Origin: Carettochelys insculpta
Taxonomy: Eukaryota; Chordata; Testudines; Carettochelyidae
NCBI RefSeq assembly: GCF_033958435.1
Contig: NC_134138.1
Location: 206,779,298-206,843,297 of the forward strand
Direction of reading: 5' to 3'
DNA length: 64,000 nt
Shown: positions 59,665 to 64,000 of the stretch, in pieces
How the letters are laid out: every line of letters starts with the position of its first letter
Position numbering within the stretch: position 1 is the stretch's first letter
The notes under the pieces: generated by a model
Databases searched by the model: none
The model's input: only the letters and a program-made list of their open reading frames with translations
What the model was told of the DNA's origin: nothing
Program-made: the position numbers and the translations under genes

Positions 59665-60349
59665 ATGCAGGCGGCAGCACTGACACGTGGCCTGCCTGCA
59701 CGCCTCCCTGCAGCCCCAAGCCACCCCCCTGCTGCGATGGCCGCCCGCCAGCCCCCCAAGTGCCCCCAGGGCACCCAGCCTGGCAGCCAGCCTGGCAAAA
59801 GGCAGCGGGGCCCCTCCTGGACGGAGGCCGAGATCCGGGACCTGCTGGGGCTCTGGAGCGAGGAGGAGGTGCTCCAGGTAATGGGGAGCAAGAGGAGGAA
59901 CGTGGATGCATTCGCTCACCTGGCCGAGGGCCTGGCTGCCCAGGGTGACCCTGCCCGCACTCCTGACCACGTCAGGAGTAAGGTGAAGGAGCTGCGGCAG
60001 GGTTACGCCCGGGCCCGGGATGCGGCCAGCCGATCTGGGGCCGCCCCCGCCACTTGCCCCTTTTACAGGGAGATCAGGTCCATCCTGGGCCCCCCGTACA
60101 CCTCCTCCCTGCCGGCCACTCTTGACACCTCGGCTGACGAGCCCCAGCAGGCCCCGGAGGCGGAGTCCGCCCCAGAGGCAAGCCCCGCACCCCAGGGGCC
60201 CCCCCAGGAGCCCACCCCTGGGACACTGGAGGAGGAGGAGGGAGAATCCTCCTCCAGCGACGGGAGGCTGTGGACCGTCCTGCTGTCCTGGAGCTGCAGC
60301 AGGGTGTCCGCCCAGAGGGTGTCCCCCGACTGTGGGGGCGGACCATCAG
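59665..60349 (+). CDS. Harbinger Myb/SANT-like protein, exon 1
   Basis: The first exon of the element's DNA-binding accessory protein, which in PIF/Harbinger elements helps the transposase reach the nucleus and bind the element. It encodes 228 codons plus one base. After an Ala/Pro-rich start (a second Met lies about 24 codons in) comes a trihelix/Myb-like domain at about residues 50-130. It has RGPSWTEAEIRDLLGLW, AFAHLAEGLAAQG, DHVRSKVKELRQGYARARD and CPFYREIRSILG, the usual spacing of aromatic residues. An acidic Glu/Ser stretch follows. The exon ends at the donor gtacgt (60350). No stops or frame changes were found. Whether translation starts at the first or second Met is undecided. Confidence 0.85.
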
Positions 60350-60703
60350 GTACGTACCCCACCGGTGCACACCCCCGGGGTTAAGGGGCAGGGACAACAA
60401 ACATGACCAGGGCCCTCCACATGCCCAGATGACCATGGCCCCAAGGACAGCAGTGGCATGTCCCTCAGAAGAGTGCATCAGCCCCTGCCCCCCCCAGCAC
60501 AACAGTGCCATGCCCCATCCCTGGGGCTGGGGGAAGCAGAACCTAGGGTCCCCTGGGGGGGGGGGTGGGACACCCATCAGCAGCAGCATCTCCTGGGGAC
60601 AGGGATGGGGAACCAGCAGCAGAGGGGTGGGGGGACAAGGGCCACGGCTCGGGGACCACACTAACGGCTGTCTCCACTCTTCTTCCCCCCCCATGTTCCA
60701 CAG
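60350..60703 (+). other. Intron of the Myb/SANT-like gene
   Basis: A 354 bp GT-AG intron with a pyrimidine-rich tract (ctcttcttccccccccatg) before the acceptor cag at 60701-60703. Phase 1 on both sides restores the frame exactly. Confidence 0.75.
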
Positions 60704-61272
60704 CTGCACCATCGGAGGGCCCAGAGAGAGCCAGCGAGGTCTCAGTGGTCCCGGAGTGCCCACCGGGGCCATCCCAGCAGGCCAGCCCCTTGGCGGAGCA
60801 CCAACCAGCCCCAGGGCGGGGCCGACGGCGGAGCCACCACCACCCGAGGACGGCCACGGACCCCCAGCTGCTCGCGACCCTCCAACGTCAGCTGGAGGTG
60901 TCGGAGCGGCGCCTGTGGGTGGACGAGCAGCAGCTGGAGCTCCAGGAGTGGGCGCTGGCCTGGCATCAGGAGGCATGGGGGGCCTTTATGCGCACATTCG
61001 AGCACATAGCAGAATACCTGGCCCCCCATGCTGTGCCGCCCGCTGCTCTACTTGCCCTGCCCACCGCTCCACCCGCTGCTCTGACCGCCATCCCACCGCC
61101 GTCCGCCACCCTGGGGCTGTCTGCCACCCTGGGGCCTTCTGCCAAGGGGGACCTGGGGCCTGCTGACACCCGCCGGCCATACCTGCCGGTTCACCCGGCC
61201 CCCAGCCAGCCTCGGCCAGGACTCAGGCCAAGGCGAGGGTCGCGCCCGCCAACCCCGGGCACCGGACAGTAG
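60704..61272 (+). CDS. Harbinger Myb/SANT-like protein, exon 2
   Basis: The second exon continues the frame after the 354 bp intron and ends at TAG 61270-61272, giving a total of about 417 residues. It begins with APSEGPERASEVSVV. It has a basic patch (GRGRRRSHHH) and a helical, probably coiled-coil segment with LLATLQRQLEVSERRLWVDE and ELQEWALAWHQEAWGAFMR. A Pro/Ala-rich tail follows. A coiled coil after a Myb/SANT domain is typical of MSANTD-like proteins. No lesions were seen. Confidence 0.8.
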
Positions 61273-61414
61273 AGGGGTGCGGGGCCCAGGACATGGCCCC
61301 CCCTCCCCCTTTGTACATATCCCACCATATATATTTGTATATAGTTTGTGTTACACCCCTGTTCTGTTATATGGTACCTGCCCCCCATGTAAATAGTTCC
61401 CCCTTTTTGTTCTG

Positions 61415-61419
<5 letters not shown>

Positions 61420-61445
<26 letters not shown>

Positions 61446-61446
61446 T
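61420..61446 (+). repeat. TC/TA simple repeat
   Basis: Several TC units followed by about ten TA units, in the intergenic gap between the two convergent genes. Confidence 0.9.
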
Positions 61447-61504
61447 GTTGTTTGAATTATAAGACAAATCACGGGTTTTTGGTTTCAAAAACAACAGCTC
61501 CATT

Positions 61505-61510
61505 TTTATT
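61505..61510 (-). terminator. Polyadenylation signal for the transposase
   Basis: AATAAA on minus, about 100 bases beyond the transposase stop codon at 61614. No canonical signal was seen for the Myb/SANT-like gene on plus. Confidence 0.55.
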
Positions 61511-61613
61511 TGCAAGAAAGGCGGGGGGTGCTCTTGGGTGCTCTGTGGTGTGGGCGTGGGGGCAGGGAGTGTTGTGGAGGATGGGGGGTGTGCAGTGGGG
61601 GGCCTGCCAGCGT

Positions 61614-62369
61614 TCACCCTGCGGCCTGGTCGAAATGGGCCCGCAGGGCCTCCCGGACCCGGATCCCCTCAGGGTCCACCTGGCAACTGGGGGCAGCGGG
61701 TGGCTGCACGTCAGCCCTGCCAGCCTCCACAGCCCAGCCCTGAAAGAATGCCTCCCCCTTGCTCTTGACCAGGTTGTGGAGTGCGCTGCACGCACCCACA
61801 ACCTGGGGGATGCTGGTGGGGCCTGCATCCAGGCGGGTGGGGAGACGCCTCCAGTGCCCTTTGAGGCGGTCAAAAGTGCACTCGACCACCTGGCGCGCAT
61901 GGTTCAAGCACGTGTTGAAGAGCTCCTGGCTGGCTGAGAGATGGCCTGTGTAAGGGTGCACGAGCCAGGGCTGGAGAGGGTACACCACGTCTGCGACGAC
62001 GCAGAGGGGCATGGTGTTGTCCCCCACAGGGATTTCCCGCTGGGGGATGGAGGTCCCCACCTCCAGCTGGCGACACAGGCCCGAATTCCTGAACACCCGG
62101 GCATCGTGGGTGCTGCCAGGCCACCCAACATAAATGTCCAGAAAGCGGTCCTGGCTGTCTACCAAGGCCTGGAGGAGCACAGAATGGTAGCCCTTCCTGT
62201 TGAGGAAGCATCCTCCGCTGTGCTCCAGGGCACGGATGGGGATATGGGTCCCATCCAGAGCCCCAAAGCAATTTGGGAAGCCCAGGCTGGCAAACCCCGC
62301 GATGGCGGCATCTGGGTCCCCAAGCCGCACGAGCATGTGGAGGAGCAGGGCATTGATGGTGCGGACAAC
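61614..62369 (-). CDS. Harbinger (HARBI1-like) transposase, exon 2
   Basis: The catalytic exon of the DDE transposase that cuts and inserts the element. It encodes 251 residues from VVRTINALLLHML to the stop at 61614. The three acidic residues are all present: Asp in FGALDGTHIPI, Asp in GWPGSTHDARVFRNSGL and Glu in VVECTFDRLKGHWRRL. Other family segments are NRKGYHSVLLQALVDSQDRF, HPYTGHLSASQELFNTCLNH and VVGACSALHNLVKSKG. The exon begins after the acceptor cag at 62370-62372 (minus), in phase 0. No lesions were found in this exon. Confidence 0.9.
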   Translation of the reverse strand, partial: VVRTINALLLHMLVRLGDPDAAIAGFASLGFPNCFGALDGTHIPIRALEHSGGCFLNRKGYHSVLLQALVDSQDRFLDIYVGWPGSTHDARVFRNSGLCRQLEVGTSIPQREIPVGDNTMPLCVVADVVYPLQPWLVHPYTGHLSASQELFNTCLNHARQVVECTFDRLKGHWRRLPTRLDAGPTSIPQVVGACSALHNLVKSKGEAFFQGWAVEAGRADVQPPAAPSCQVDPEGIRVREALRAHFDQAAG

Positions 62370-62463
62370 CTGCAGGGGAAGGACATGGGAGAGCACCAGT
62401 GAGGGGTTTGCAGGGTCTGTCTGGCCCTCCCCCCCAGGCCTGCCCTCCCCCGGGTCCTCTTAC
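62370..62463 (-). other. Intron of the transposase gene
   Basis: A 94 bp GT-AG intron (donor gtaaga read from 62463, acceptor tccttcccctgcag) in phase 0. The decayed transposase at 48955-50300 has an intron at the same place. Confidence 0.8.
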
Positions 62464-62951
62464 CTCCATGAGGACAGCCCCGACGGTGGCCTTGCCCATG
62501 CCAAACTGCTGCCCCACAGATCGGTAGCTGTCTGGAGTGGCCAGCTTCCAGACAGCGATGCCGACCCGTTTCTCCACCATGAGGGCACGCCGCATGGCGG
62601 TGTCCTGGTGCCTCAGTGCAGGGGTGAGCCACTGGCAGAGCTCCAGGAATGTCTGCCGGCTCATGCGAAAGTTCTGGAGCCAGCGGTCGTTGTCCCACTC
62701 GCCGAGCACCAGCCGCTCCCACCAGTCGGTGCTCGTGGGGTAGCTCCACAGCCGGCGGCATGTGCAGCAGGGGTGGGGGGCCAGAGGGCAGCACGGGCTG
62801 GGGTTGCTTCCTCCTCCCCTGGGGGCAGCTCCTCTTCTGTGAATAAAAGGTGGTCAGCTGCCTCTTGCATAGCATTGAGCAGGGCAAGCGCTGCTCCTGC
62901 AGGGGCGGCTGTGTGGACCTCTGGCTGCTGCTGCTGCTGCTGGGGGTCCAT
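62464..62951 (-). pseudogene. Harbinger transposase, exon 1, with one frame change
   Basis: The N-terminal exon starts at an ATG at 62951 (MDPQQQQQQPEV), with LLNAMQEAADHLLFTEEELP next. Downstream, in another frame, comes TSTDWWERLVLGEWDNDRWL, then QNFRMSRQTFLELC, WLTPALRHQDTAM, KRVGIAVWKLATPDSYRSVG and GMGKATVGAVLME before the donor. The two parts are out of frame; the change lies between about 62700 and 62785, where there is a six-base homopolymer (62775-62780). If this is a real mutation, the copy is dead or makes a shortened protein. A sequencing error cannot be excluded. Confidence 0.75.
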
Positions 62952-63280
62952 ACTGCTTCGATGGGTGTGCGGGCCTGTGGCTCTGCAGACCACGTGCTGT
63001 GCAGGCTGAGTGTGTCTGGGAGGGGCCCTTTAAGGGAGCAGCTAGCTGTTGCCCCGGAAGTGCTAGTCCGCCCTGTGACCCTGTCTGCAGCTGTTCCTGG
63101 CACCCTTATTTCGATGTGTGTCGCTTTGGCATCTAGACGCTCCCCTGCAGCGCCTACTTCGATGTTGTGCTGCCCAACGTCGACATTGAACGTCGACGGC
63201 ACCAGCCCTGGAGGACGTGTAGACGCTATTCATCGAAATAGCTTATTTCGATGTAGCATACACGTGTAGACGTAGCTAAT

Positions 63281-64000
63281 GTGACTTTAATCAGTGGTTG
63301 GTGCTTGACAGTTACAGGAAAAATGTATGTAAAAAAACATACAACTACATGTTGCTTCATGATCTTAAAAAGTTACTCAGCTCTGCTGTATTGAATTGTA
63401 TAAAGTCCTGAGAAAGTTTAAATGCCTAGAGAAAATTTTTTAGCTAATCTGTCAAGTATGCAACAGAACTCTGGATAAAGCCTCTCTTGCTGGCACTTTG
63501 TTTAATCCATTTGTAACATGAAAAAAATCAAACAATGATGCTGACTGATTTAAAAACCGACAAGGGCCATTCTGATCAGCTAAAGCCTCTTCCTGCACAA
63601 TACAGGTGACTGCATTTCAACTTATATTCTCTTTGGACTTTTCTTAACAATAATGATACCAAGAATATTTTACAATGTTTTAAACGTTTCACAAGATCCT
63701 TATCGAGAGCTAGACAGTAACCTCTACAGAATTAAACCATACTGAATACAAGCACATTTACGCATATGACTGGACTTTTGATTCGCACATACTGAAGCTC
63801 ATCACCAATAAGTTTGCTAAGACAGTTAAAAGCTATGGATTAGCCATCAGCCTGAGAAAACAGATAATGTACCAGCCAACTCCTGAGAAAAGATATATGA
63901 GACCTAGCACAACAATTAATGGAGATGAACTCAGTGCAATAATGGATTTCACTTACTTGTAAGGGTTTTGTTAAAATACTGCCTTTAGTGATCAAAAAAT
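63281..64000. other. No gene or clear repeat
   Basis: AT-rich sequence to the end of the window; nothing recognised. Confidence 0.4.

Larger units (their letters stand above)
59302..63277. mobile_element. Autonomous PIF/Harbinger element, 3,976 bp, TSD AAT
   Basis: The ends agccatgtctacatgtgccg and, inverted, agctacgtctacacgtgtat are flanked by AAT (59299-59301 and 63278-63280). It carries the two genes expected of PIF/Harbinger: a Myb/SANT-like DNA-binding protein on plus and a DDE transposase on minus, convergent and about 340 bp apart. The terminal 300-350 bp on each side are those of the short derivatives at 10622, 42114, 43206 and 43716. CpG content is high. The only clear coding lesion is a frame change near the transposase N-terminus. 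Confidence 0.9.

Noticed and set aside
1..64000. CRISPR arrays, operons or other prokaryotic systems
   Set aside because: The window is plainly vertebrate nuclear DNA; the only regular repeats are microsatellites and tandem units inside transposable elements.

Overview
The window looks like nuclear DNA of a sauropsid, most likely a turtle. This is inferred from an intact RARB coding exon of sauropsid type together with CR1 LINEs, DIRS retroelements, PIF/Harbinger elements and a tRNA-derived SINE of the kind common in turtles. No bacterial-type genes, rRNA or functional tRNA genes were seen. Only one host coding exon was recognised: the first coding exon of the retinoic acid receptor beta gene (RARB, beta-1 type N-terminus) on the minus strand at 2211-2388. 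It ends in a perfect splice donor. The rest of the gene would lie left of position 1, so nearly the whole window is upstream or long-intron sequence filled with transposable elements.

Layout. 0-5 kb: an inverted pair of SINE-like sequences split by two palindromic MITEs, a complex palindrome, the RARB exon and decayed MITEs. 8.1-11.3 kb: a 2.4 kb nonautonomous DNA element and a 673 bp Harbinger derivative. 12.6-20.8 kb: old repeats, including an element built of 108 bp tandem units. 22.2-26.1 kb: two further MITEs and a decayed DIRS element. 28-32.2 kb: a Tigger-like element and more repeats. 32.7-40.8 kb: a CR1 LINE split by a structurally complete DIRS element of about 6.0 kb. 42.1-44.5 kb: three Harbinger derivatives, one inserted inside another. 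44.7-48.4 kb: an APE-type LINE with a single-frame ORF2 broken by four stops. 48.6-51.3 kb: a decayed autonomous Harbinger. 56.9-58.9 kb: an inverted relative of the 8-10 kb element with a SINE inside it. 59.3-63.3 kb: a nearly intact autonomous PIF/Harbinger element.

How parts relate. The 59.3-63.3 kb element carries a Myb/SANT-like gene on plus and a DDE transposase gene on minus, each with one spliceable intron, arranged tail to tail. Its two ends are shared with the short copies at 10.6, 42.1, 43.2 and 43.7 kb, which are internal-deletion derivatives it could mobilise. Many other elements in the window share the terminal motif GGCTACGTCTACAC and are flanked by exact 3 bp target duplications of unconstrained sequence. 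The main retroelement story is nesting: a minus-strand DIRS element with terminal inverted repeats, an internal complementary region, and gag, RT, RNase H and tyrosine-recombinase regions lies inside a plus-strand CR1. Both reverse transcriptases have the same Asp-to-Asn change in the catalytic motif. Stretches between named elements are AT-rich, and nothing further could be supported in them.
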